NCBI GenBank assembly: GCA_947500385.1 | Contig: CANMSA010000001.1 | Span: 620,001-684,000, forward strand | Direction: 5' to 3' | Source: an uncultured Flavobacteriaceae bacterium | Lineage (GTDB): Bacteria; Bacteroidota; Bacteroidia; Flavobacteriales; Flavobacteriaceae | Length of the DNA: 64,000 nucleotides | Shown here: in pieces, positions 56,197-63,008 of the stretch | Position numbering within the stretch: the first letter of the stretch is position 1 | Layout: each line of letters opens with the position of its first letter | Program-made: the position numbers and the translations under genes | Notes under the pieces: model-generated | What the model was told of the DNA's origin: nothing | What the model saw: the letters and a program-made list of their open reading frames with translations, nothing else | The model's database searches: none

Positions 56197-56928
56197 CTAA
56201 AGACTCATCCTATCTTTGAACAGATACGATTGTCTTCGCGACACTTCAATTTCTTCACCATTCTGCATTTCAAGTTTCAACGTACCATTAAACCATGGAA
56301 TTACCTTGGCAATAAAATTTGTGTTGACAATTTGCTGCCGGTTTGGTCGAAAGAAATAGTTGGCTGGCAACTTTTCCTCAACCTGGTTCAAAGATTTGTA
56401 GAGCAATGGCTTTTCATTTTGAAAAAACACTCGGGTATAGTTCCCTACTATTTCGAAATGTGAAATATCCCCCACTTTTACCAACCAGCATTTTTCACCA
56501 TCCTTGATAAAAATCTGACTGTTTCCCGTAAGCCGTTTTTCGGCGGGTACTTCTTCTTGTTGATTGCCTGCAAGTTTCTCTTTTACCTTTTCAACAGCCA
56601 AGGAGAAGCGTTTTTCATTTATAGGTTTTAAGAGGTAATCCAAGGCATTGTATTCAAAGGATTTTATGGCGTATTCATCATAGGCAGTCGTAAATACGGT
56701 TATAGGTACCTCATCGAGCATCTCCAATAAGTCAAAGCCATCTTTTTCGGGCATATTAATGTCTAGCAACAATAGATCAGGTCTATTTTTTTGAATCAGT
56801 TCAAAACCGTCATCCACGTTTTCCGCCTCTCCGATAAGCTCCAATGCTGAATGGCCTTTGATCAACTCCTTTAATTCGTTTCTTGCCAAACGGGAATCTT
56901 CTACGATTACAGTCTTAATAGTGCTCAT
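56197..56928 (-). CDS. LytTR-family response regulator
   Basis: 243 residues. Receiver domain 1-120 with the phospho-acceptor Asp56 (DLLLLDINMPEKDGF), the acidic pair near residue 10 (VIVEDSRLARNEL) and Thr/Lys switch residues (FTTAYDEYAIKSFEYNALDYLLKPI). The C-terminal LytTR DNA-binding domain spans about 140-240 (IFIKDGEKCWLVKVGDISHF, NYFFRPNRQQIVNTNFI). Such regulators bind direct repeats about 21 bp apart, which are found at three promoters nearby. It overlaps the upstream kinase gene by 4 nt (ATGA), so synthesis is coupled. Confidence 0.93.
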   Translation of the reverse strand: MSTIKTVIVEDSRLARNELKELIKGHSALELIGEAENVDDGFELIQKNRPDLLLLDINMPEKDGFDLLEMLDEVPITVFTTAYDEYAIKSFEYNALDYLLKPINEKRFSLAVEKVKEKLAGNQQEEVPAEKRLTGNSQIFIKDGEKCWLVKVGDISHFEIVGNYTRVFFQNEKPLLYKSLNQVEEKLPANYFFRPNRQQIVNTNFIAKVIPWFNGTLKLEMQNGEEIEVSRRQSYLFKDRMSL

Positions 56929-57977
56929 GATATAGGTATTTTAATAGTCGCGACCACCTCGGATTCCACTTCTTCCAGTAAAAAGGTGGCCTTTGTTCCG
57001 TACAGTAATCGCAACCGTTGTCGAATGTTTTGCAGTCCCAATTGGGTAGAATCCTTGTTAATCTGTAGTTTTCCAGTGTTGGTTACTTTGATCTTAAGGG
57101 TATTTTCATCTTGCGAAGTGACCAAGGAAATGACACCTCCCGCTTTTAGATTAGAAATACCATGTTTCGCGGCATTTTCTACCAACAACTGAATGATCAT
57201 CGGAGGAATCATCATACCTTCCGTGCCTTTTTCGATGTCTTTTACGTACTGTAAACGGTCCTCCATTTGGATTTTTGACAGCGCAATATAGTTTTCTACC
57301 ATTTCCAATTCTTCTTCTAGGGGAATAGCGTCGACCGTGTTCTTTACCAACGCATATTGCAGCATCTCGGAGAGTTTCGTAATCATATCGCGCGATTTGG
57401 AAACATCCTCGAGCATTAAGCCCCGAATATTGTTTAGGCTATTGAACATAAAATGAGGGTTCACCTGCCCTTTCAAAGTATTTAGTTGGGCTTCCCGTAA
57501 GGTGGCGTTCAGTTCGAGTTCTTCCAATTTGTTTTGGTTGTATTTAAAGAGAAACTTTACTGAGAAATAAATGGCCGTCCACCCGAAAATACTCAAAAAG
57601 GTTCCTAAAACGGTAGATATCCAACTTACTTTTTCTTCGATAAATGCAATCTCCCCCGGGGTGCGCTCCCAAACTGTTTCATATACGAATTCACTAAAAT
57701 AATTCAGTCCAAAATACAGAAAACCTGTAACCAACAGGCCAATGAATATCTTGATCAGGCTATGTTTGATCAAGATATTTTCCAAACGTTTCAAAAGCAA
57801 ATATCGATAGAGGCTCGTGACCAGAATACCATTGACAGAAGCCATTACAAACGAAAATAATTTGTACTGAAAGCTAAAATCAAAAGGGAGAATAAAAACC
57901 GTTACATTCACTACGCCCCACCCTACCAATTGCAGAAGCCAAAACAAGCGCGTTCTATTTCTTTTTTCAATCTGCAT
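56925..57977 (-). CDS. LytS-type sensor histidine kinase, intact
   Basis: 350 residues. Four transmembrane helices in about 10-150 (GWGVVNVTVFILPF, YKLFSFVMASVNGILVTSL, LIKIFIGLLVTGFLYFGL, STVLGTFLSIFGWTAIYF) without a large external sensor domain. The HisKA_5-type region has the phospho-acceptor His175 in QVNPHFMFNSLNNI. The ATPase domain keeps the N-box Asn268 (LLVENAAKHG), an NTGK segment (300-303) and the G-box-like GLQNIRQRL (314-322). It is the catalytically complete partner of the coupled response regulator. Its first 11 nt overlap the paralogous upstream kinase-like gene. Confidence 0.92.
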   Translation of the reverse strand: MQIEKRNRTRLFWLLQLVGWGVVNVTVFILPFDFSFQYKLFSFVMASVNGILVTSLYRYLLLKRLENILIKHSLIKIFIGLLVTGFLYFGLNYFSEFVYETVWERTPGEIAFIEEKVSWISTVLGTFLSIFGWTAIYFSVKFLFKYNQNKLEELELNATLREAQLNTLKGQVNPHFMFNSLNNIRGLMLEDVSKSRDMITKLSEMLQYALVKNTVDAIPLEEELEMVENYIALSKIQMEDRLQYVKDIEKGTEGMMIPPMIIQLLVENAAKHGISNLKAGGVISLVTSQDENTLKIKVTNTGKLQINKDSTQLGLQNIRQRLRLLYGTKATFLLEEVESEVVATIKIPIS

Positions 57978-59085
57978 GTTCCTGGTCTTTGGGAGCAGCG
58001 CTCGTTACGATGTTCAAGGGTTTAAACGGTAAGGTCACCAAATAACGAGTACCGGTATGTGCGAAGTCCTCTATAAACTGTGCCCTATCACCATACATCA
58101 GTCGCAGCCGATGGGTGATTTTATTTTTTAGTCGATCGGTTTCCTTTGAACCGCCGGTACTACCCGAGTGGCCCACAGAAATTTGAATGGCCTCTTTTTC
58201 TTTCACCACTTTTAGTTGAATCTCTCCCCCTTCACGTCGCAACAAAATGCCGTTTTTAGAAGTGTGTTCGACAAGGTTGTGCACCAGCATGGGCGGTATC
58301 TCCATTTTTAGGGCCTCTTTTTGAATGTCGTATCGTATTTGAAATCTATCCTGGTATTGAATCTGAACGAGCGCAACGTAATTTTCTATCATCTCGAGTT
58401 CCTCTTCCAACAAGACCGTATTTACATTGTTCTTCGTTAACGAATACCGTAGCATCTCCGATAATTTGGTGAGCATGGTGCGGGACTTTGGAACATCTTC
58501 CAACATTAAGCCTTTGATATTGTTTAGGGAGGTGAACATGAACTGAGGATTCATATGCCCTTTAAGCGTATTCAACTGTGCTTGCTTTACCTTTTGCTTA
58601 AGCTCTAAACGATGTACGCGCTGGTTGTTTGCTTGTCGTATGACCTTAATGACGAAGTAAAAAACCGTCCAGCCCGTAACTATGATCATATAACCTACAT
58701 ACTGGCGAATATCGTTCCAACGGTAGCGTTCCTTGGGTTCATTGAAAAACTCCGTTTTATCTTCGATTATCAAACGCATCATCTTCCCAAGGGCGTATCC
58801 CGACCAATACGAAATGTAAGGGAACAGGAGCGACGTGCATACCACAATCAACACAATCTTTAGGATATCAACTGCCTTGAATTCCTCTAGGTTCACAAAA
58901 CGTCGTAAAAACCATCGGGTCAACGAAGTAACAAAAATACCTACGACCATAAAGCCAAGAAGGGTTATGAAGAGCCCTATGCTGTTCTTGGCAATTTTAT
59001 TCACGGTGATCACGAATAAACCGAAGCTACCCCATCCTACCGTCTGTAGGACCCAAAAAATATGTTTGGTTAAAAATTTATTCAT
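57967..59085 (-). CDS. Degenerate LytS-type kinase paralogue (predicted pseudokinase)
   Basis: 372 residues, clearly homologous over its full length to the next gene product (shared LNTLKG..NP.FMF.SLNNI, GLMLEDV.KSR, TKLSEML.Y, LEEELEM.ENY.AL). Four N-terminal transmembrane helices. The phospho-acceptor His is Gln181 (MNPQFMFTSLNNI; codon CAG against CAT in the paralogue). The N-box Asn is His274 (LVEHTSKNG), the NTGK turn has become GHSGS and the G-box is RLKNKITHRL. It therefore should neither bind ATP normally nor phosphorylate. The open frame is intact, so the protein is likely kept for another role, such as dimerising with or sensing for the active kinase. It overlaps that gene by 11 nt. 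Confidence 0.88.
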   Translation of the reverse strand: MNKFLTKHIFWVLQTVGWGSFGLFVITVNKIAKNSIGLFITLLGFMVVGIFVTSLTRWFLRRFVNLEEFKAVDILKIVLIVVCTSLLFPYISYWSGYALGKMMRLIIEDKTEFFNEPKERYRWNDIRQYVGYMIIVTGWTVFYFVIKVIRQANNQRVHRLELKQKVKQAQLNTLKGHMNPQFMFTSLNNIKGLMLEDVPKSRTMLTKLSEMLRYSLTKNNVNTVLLEEELEMIENYVALVQIQYQDRFQIRYDIQKEALKMEIPPMLVHNLVEHTSKNGILLRREGGEIQLKVVKEKEAIQISVGHSGSTGGSKETDRLKNKITHRLRLMYGDRAQFIEDFAHTGTRYLVTLPFKPLNIVTSAAPKDQEHAD

Positions 59086-59105
59086 TATTAGCTATCAACT
59101 CAATT

Positions 59106-59135
59106 CAAATATAACAGAATTCCCAGCCGGAATTC
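59106..59135 (-). promoter_or_regulatory. Promoter of the kinase-regulator operon with palindromic operator
   Basis: Reverse-strand TATATTTG (59113-59106) is an exact TAnnTTTG, 21 nt before the ATG at 59085. Directly upstream, GAATTCC (59117-59123) and GGAATTC (59129-59135) form a perfect 7-bp inverted repeat with a 5-nt centre in the -33 region, a good position for a repressor. A degenerate CCATTGG near 59152 is the closest thing to a LytTR half-site. Confidence 0.5.
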
Positions 59136-59180
59136 CTCATTACCGCCAATGGATTAAAATCATTCTCTTTGGTTCTAGGT

Positions 59181-59237
59181 TTATTGTAGTAATAATGTAA
59201 AAACGATGGCGATCAGTAATTTTAGCAGTGTAATCAT
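59181..59237 (-). CDS. Very small hydrophobic open reading frame (18 residues)
   Basis: The reverse strand reads MITLLKLLIAIVFTLLLQ then TAA, a single membrane-spanning helix with one Lys. It lies between the small membrane protein gene at 59281 and the kinase operon promoter. The A-rich sequence AATAAACAAA before the ATG resembles flavobacterial start regions. It could be a real small membrane peptide or chance; nothing else supports it. Confidence 0.25.
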   Translation of the reverse strand: MITLLKLLIAIVFTLLLQ

Positions 59238-59280
59238 TTTGTTTATTCTTACGAGGTTCTTATTCGCTTTTAAGTTGAAT

Positions 59281-59631
59281 TTATCTATTGTCGGCAGCTT
59301 TTCGGGTAATTACGAAATACAGCACATATCCCCAACCAAAAATAGCATGTAATAGTACCCATCTGATCGATTTATTCCGTTCCCACGAGGCCAACATGGC
59401 AATTACCGTACCGATACCAAGGCCTTTTTTTATGGAGAAGTGACCAAACATCCCCTTGAGCATTCGCCCCAGTTCAAAACCGGTACTATATGCGCTACCA
59501 TCTCCAAATTTCTGGGCGACAATGGTTAATAACATGCCGGCAAAGAGCACAAAAATCAGTACGATACTTAGGGTTCCCAGGAACAACCTATGGTTGCTTT
59601 TTTGACGTGGGTTTGGAAATGAACTGGTCAT
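59281..59631 (-). CDS. Small membrane protein under the predicted LytTR operator
   Basis: 116 residues; no family recognised. Hydrophilic start TSSFPNPRQKSNHR, then three hydrophobic segments: LFLGTLSIVLIFVLFAGMLL, GLGIGTVIAMLAS and WVLLHAIFGWGYVLYFVI, and a basic end TRKAADNR. Between the first two is a polar loop with GSAYSTGFELGRMLKGMFG. The promoter 24 nt before its ATG carries the shared 21-bp-spaced operator, so it is a predicted target of the adjacent LytTR regulator. Confidence 0.7.
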   Translation of the reverse strand: MTSSFPNPRQKSNHRLFLGTLSIVLIFVLFAGMLLTIVAQKFGDGSAYSTGFELGRMLKGMFGHFSIKKGLGIGTVIAMLASWERNKSIRWVLLHAIFGWGYVLYFVITRKAADNR

Positions 59632-59654
59632 AATAATAGTGTGTTTTGATGGTT

Positions 59655-59727
59655 TAAAAATAAGGTATGGTGTGCGTATTTGAAATGGATTTATGGCGAA
59701 CGGTAGATTCTACCCATTGGACGGCAA
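59655..59727 (-). promoter_or_regulatory. Promoter with LytTR-type double operator (gene at 59281)
   Basis: Reverse strand: half-site TGCCGTCCAAT (CCGT starts at 59724), second half-site TACCGTTCGCCAT (CCGTT starts at 59703), exactly 21 bp apart. TTTCA at the -33 position and TATTTTTA (59662-59655) as the -7 element follow; the -7 element starts 41 bp after the second half-site. This is the same layout as at 60313-60384 and 62915-62988. Confidence 0.65.
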
Positions 59728-59733
59728 CATGGC

Positions 59734-60111
59734 TTAAACTACTGTACCAAGCCATTGTATAAACTTGGTCAAGGTATAGCCGAATATAAACCCGCCCACC
59801 AAACCAACGACCAAACCTACAATGATCGTGGCGATTCGGTTTTTTGACCGTAGTGTTTTTGAAAATTTGTTTTCCAAGGTTAACGGCAAACCGTTCTTGT
59901 AGAGTAAAATGCTCATACCCGTATTATTTTTGAAAGATATTGTTGGGCGTATTATGTAATTGTCATTCCCTATTTGAAAGAAATGGTCCCTGCCAAAAAA
60001 GGAATACCCCTTTGAAATCTCTTCCCCGTTCATATGAACCGATTCAACTCCCGTTGCAGCGTTAAATACTTCTACAATTTGGTTTTCGATATGAAATTCT
60101 GCGTACTTCAT
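59734..60111 (-). CDS. Membrane protein paralogous to the 55467-55856 product
   Basis: 125 residues from the ATG at 60111, chosen because MKYAEFHIENQIVEVFNAAT aligns with the MKCAEYYLDNHKIEIHYSFL start of the paralogue; the longer frame adds 23 residues with no counterpart. A beta-rich N-terminal part (SVHMNGEEISKGYSFFGRDH, ISFKNNTGMSILLYKNGLPL) is followed by Lys/Arg-rich linker and a Gly-rich membrane hairpin (IATIIVGLVVGLVGGFIFGY). No family recognised. It begins 28 nt after the 46-residue membrane protein gene and is probably co-transcribed from the LytTR-type promoter. Confidence 0.7.
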   Translation of the reverse strand: MKYAEFHIENQIVEVFNAATGVESVHMNGEEISKGYSFFGRDHFFQIGNDNYIIRPTISFKNNTGMSILLYKNGLPLTLENKFSKTLRSKNRIATIIVGLVVGLVGGFIFGYTLTKFIQWLGTVV

Positions 60112-60139
60112 GGTGTTGACTTTAAACCTGTTTATTGTA

Positions 60140-60280
60140 TTAATGGGCAATATGAAAGAGGAAAGCGCCCAGAGAAGCACCGGCCTTGAACAATAGCACC
60201 GACCCTATTACGGAACAAAGAATGGTTGCTTTAATGATTTCAGTTTTTTTACGTAATTCGTTTTTATAGCTCGTTTTCAT
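60140..60280 (-). CDS. 46-residue membrane protein
   Basis: From the ATG at 60280 the protein starts MKTSYKNELRKKTEIIKATI and has one membrane helix (TILCSVIGSVLLFKAGASLG) with a short end AFLFHIAH. The longer frame from 60385 would run through the promoter and operator and is rejected. It is the first gene after the LytTR-type operator at 60313-60384 and precedes the 59734 gene by 28 nt. No family recognised. Confidence 0.6.
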   Translation of the reverse strand: MKTSYKNELRKKTEIIKATILCSVIGSVLLFKAGASLGAFLFHIAH

Positions 60281-60312
60281 GATATAAGATTTTATGTTGT
60301 TATTATTTGATA

Positions 60313-60384
60313 TAAAAGTACGGTGAAACAGCCTCCTGTGAAACGACATTATGACCAACGGTACATTTGGCCGGCCGAACGGCA
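60313..60384 (-). promoter_or_regulatory. Promoter with LytTR-type double operator (small membrane gene pair)
   Basis: Reverse strand: TGCCGTTCGG (CCGTT starts at 60382) and TGTACCGTTGGTCATA (CCGTT starts at 60361), exactly 21 bp apart. TTTCA at the -33 position and TACTTTTA (60320-60313) as -7 element; the -7 element starts 41 bp after the second half-site. The 16-bp block TGTACCGTTGGTCATA recurs identically before the S9 peptidase gene. Confidence 0.7.
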
Positions 60385-60392
60385 AACCAACC

Positions 60393-60405
60393 GTTAATCA
60401 TTAAC
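60393..60405. repeat. 13-bp palindrome next to the LytTR operator
   Basis: GTTAAT-C-ATTAAC is a perfect palindrome, 9 bp upstream of the double operator and about 25 bp from the terminator of the S9 peptidase gene. It may be an additional operator; it can also be chance in A/T-rich DNA. Confidence 0.3.
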
Positions 60406-60430
60406 AATCAAATATTTACGAACTATGATT

Positions 60431-60462
60431 CACAAAAAAAGGGCGCTGTTCAGCGCCCTTTT
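60431..60462 (-). terminator. Terminator of the S9 peptidase gene
   Basis: On the reverse strand AAAAGGGCGCTG (60462-60451) pairs perfectly with CAGCGCCCTTTT (60448-60437), with a T tract of seven at 60440-60434. It lies 26 nt after the stop codon. Confidence 0.9.
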
Positions 60463-60487
60463 CTCTCTAATAAAATGGTGGTATGTG

Positions 60488-62809
60488 CTAGTCTTTTATC
60501 GGCGCTCCTTTTTCCTGTGCGCCTAAATGTTTTGCGTAAAAGCCCATCATTGATTTGTAGAGTGCAATCGAATTTTCTTCTTTCGCGAAGCCATGGCCTT
60601 CATCGTATTTTACCATATAGGGCACATCAAAACCTTTTTTACGGAGTGCACTAACGATTTGATCTGATTCGTCTATGTTTACTCTAGGGTCATTGGCACC
60701 TTGCACCACGAACAAGGGTTTCTTGATCTTGTCTATTTGAAATACGGGAGATACTTCTTCCATAATGGCTTTCTCTTCCGCGATATCCTCATCATACCAA
60801 ATTTCCTTGATAATTTTCAAATAAGGTTTCCAATAAGGAGGAATGGTTTGCATAAAGGTGAAAAGGTTGGAAACCCCTACATAGTCTACCCCACAAGCAT
60901 ACAAATCGGGGGTTTTTGTTAGGCCTCGTAAAACGGCATACCCGCCATGGCTTCCGCCATAGATCGCCGCTTTGTCCTTATCTACCCAGCCTTGGTCTAC
61001 AACATACTGTAGCCCATCTTCCACATCGTCCATTGCTTTTCTTCCAATTTGTTTAAAACCAGATTCCAAAAACTCTTTTCCATACCCTCCCGAGATTCGA
61101 AAGTTTACCTGTAGTGTCGCATAGCCTCTACTGGCAAAAAGTTGGGCCTCGGGGTTAAAACCCCATGAGTCCCGTATGCCTTGCGGACCACCGTGTGGGT
61201 TCACGATAACAGGAACCTTTTGCCCCTCTTGGGCCGCTTTTGGCAAGGTAATGTACCCATGCAAAGTAAGCCCATCTCTACTCTTGAAAGTAATGGGTCG
61301 CATTTCGGCCATATCACCCTCTTTAAGTTGTGGCATTAAATTAAACAGCTCTTTGAACTCGTCTTTCGCCACATCGTAAGAGAAGTATTTCCCGTACAGT
61401 TTATCACTAGTGGTATAAATGAGGTAATTGTTTTCATCATCGGTATAATCGGCAATGCTGTATTGCTTGTTACCGAATTGTTTTTGAAATTTAGCATGTA
61501 GCTCCTTATAATAGTCACTTACCGGTACAATATGCCGTTTTTCACCCTCATAACTATAGTAGTCTAGTTCATACCCCCGCTTTCGCGAAACCGCAATATT
61601 GGATACATCGTAGTTATCATTCGAAAACAGTTTTTCTATGATTTTATCTTCTTTTAAATCATATAGCAGTACCTCGCTCTTATCCCCGTCCAAATTCGAA
61701 ACGACATAAGCATCATGCTCGTATTCAGTTGCGTAGTTGAATCGGATGATGGAAAAAGCGTCCTTCCAGTTTAAACTTTTCAATAGTGTATAATTAACCC
61801 CGTCCTTGGCATAATACATATCTTGTTCGACACCGTCCCGAAGTCTTGTAAATCCTTTTAACGCGCCATTTTTATCGAAATCGTATCCCATAATCGGATT
61901 CGCAACGTCTTCATTCTTATATAGTTGCTCCATTTCTCCAGTAACCACATTTATCTTGTAAGGCTCAAATACCTGGGGATTGTTTTTATTCATTTGCACT
62001 ACAATGTGATCTTTATCTTCCTTCAACAACTCACTGAATTGCGCTTGCACCCCTTCAAAAGGTGTCAAATCTTTTTGATCGGAACCATCTAGGTTTACGG
62101 CGTACACATGGTAGTTTTCATCACCCCCTTGGTCCATAACAAAAACCAAACGCTCACTATTGATCCATCCGTAGCCGCGAATCAACTCTTCTTTTTCCTC
62201 GATGGCACGCTTTACGGTACCCGTAGCAATTTCTTTTACAAAAATATGGCGCTTCCCCTTGTCATCTTTTTCTCGGTACGACATGTACTTGCCATCTGGT
62301 GAAAAACGAAAGGTAGACGCTTTGGGCTTTGCAAAATAATCTTCGACCGTATAGTCAAAATCACCATCGGCCAAGGAGGATAGTTTTACCAGTTCTTCTT
62401 CCGAACTAGGCAGTTCCGTATTCCCGGGAATGGTTTTTATGGTCTTTTCCAACGCAAGAGGCAGTTCCATACCACCTTGGTAAAAAGTACCTTCCATTTT
62501 CTCCCCGTTCAAAGTTCCCACATACTTGATACCTGCTTGTTTGTATTGTATGGTAAGGGTATTATCGTCATAAGTAGTGACATCCATAGGTATGTCCGTA
62601 GCCCCTTGTGAAGGGCTATCCATGGTGCTAGTGAGTTCCCCATCGGTTTCGTTCACGTTAAATATTAGAGGCATTTCCGTGCCCTGAACCGCAAGGGTCC
62701 CTTTCCAAGAGCCAGCAACTTCCTGCGCATGGGATTGAAAAGCCATTAACAAAAAGGCCATTGTAAGTAATTGGCCCAGCATTTTTTTCATCGTTTTCAT
62801 TGTTTTCAT
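60488..62809 (-). CDS. S9-family (prolyl oligopeptidase-like) secreted peptidase
   Basis: 773 residues. Signal peptide ends near QSHAQ (about residue 28); three close ATG codons (MKTMKTMKKM) make the exact start uncertain. A 95-residue N-terminal beta domain (VAGSWKGTLAVQGTEMPLIF) precedes the seven-bladed propeller (about 150-490). The alpha/beta-hydrolase domain has the catalytic triad Ser620 (YGGSHGGY), Asp707 (GANDPRVN) and His739 (DEGHGF). It should cleave short peptides in the periplasm. Its promoter carries the same 21-bp-spaced operator as two small membrane-protein genes, so it is a predicted target of the LytTR regulator. Confidence 0.9.
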   Translation of the reverse strand: MKTMKTMKKMLGQLLTMAFLLMAFQSHAQEVAGSWKGTLAVQGTEMPLIFNVNETDGELTSTMDSPSQGATDIPMDVTTYDDNTLTIQYKQAGIKYVGTLNGEKMEGTFYQGGMELPLALEKTIKTIPGNTELPSSEEELVKLSSLADGDFDYTVEDYFAKPKASTFRFSPDGKYMSYREKDDKGKRHIFVKEIATGTVKRAIEEKEELIRGYGWINSERLVFVMDQGGDENYHVYAVNLDGSDQKDLTPFEGVQAQFSELLKEDKDHIVVQMNKNNPQVFEPYKINVVTGEMEQLYKNEDVANPIMGYDFDKNGALKGFTRLRDGVEQDMYYAKDGVNYTLLKSLNWKDAFSIIRFNYATEYEHDAYVVSNLDGDKSEVLLYDLKEDKIIEKLFSNDNYDVSNIAVSRKRGYELDYYSYEGEKRHIVPVSDYYKELHAKFQKQFGNKQYSIADYTDDENNYLIYTTSDKLYGKYFSYDVAKDEFKELFNLMPQLKEGDMAEMRPITFKSRDGLTLHGYITLPKAAQEGQKVPVIVNPHGGPQGIRDSWGFNPEAQLFASRGYATLQVNFRISGGYGKEFLESGFKQIGRKAMDDVEDGLQYVVDQGWVDKDKAAIYGGSHGGYAVLRGLTKTPDLYACGVDYVGVSNLFTFMQTIPPYWKPYLKIIKEIWYDEDIAEEKAIMEEVSPVFQIDKIKKPLFVVQGANDPRVNIDESDQIVSALRKKGFDVPYMVKYDEGHGFAKEENSIALYKSMMGFYAKHLGAQEKGAPIKD

Positions 62810-62914
62810 TGTTTCTTTTTTAGCGGTTTACATTTTTTTAAATCGTGTTCCCCCTATTTAGTAGTCGAAAACCTTGATTTTGTTACAGATGGAGTACACA
62901 AACTTAAATTTTAA

Positions 62915-62988
62915 CAAATATAACGGTGCCCGCATGGCCTTTTGTGAAAAATATGACCAACGGTACAAATGAAGTTGTGAGCGGTAAA
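62915..62988 (-). promoter_or_regulatory. Promoter with LytTR-type double operator (S9 peptidase)
   Basis: Reverse strand: TACCGCTCA (CCGC starts at 62985) and TGTACCGTTGGTCATA (CCGTT starts at 62964), exactly 21 bp apart. TATATTTG (62922-62915), an exact TAnnTTTG, begins 42 bp after the second half-site. The leader to the peptidase ATG is about 100 nt. Confidence 0.65.
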
Positions 62989-63008
62989 CGGATACTTTTT
63001 AAAGGGAG

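Noticed and set aside
56925-59085. Possibility that the two kinases are one gene split by a frameshift
   Set aside because: Each frame encodes a complete four-helix plus kinase architecture, and they are full-length paralogues of each other, so this is a tandem duplication.
60140-60385. Longer version of the small membrane protein starting at 60385
   Set aside because: The extra 35 residues would be translated from the LytTR operator and the -7 promoter element, so the transcript should not include them; the ATG at 60280 is used instead.
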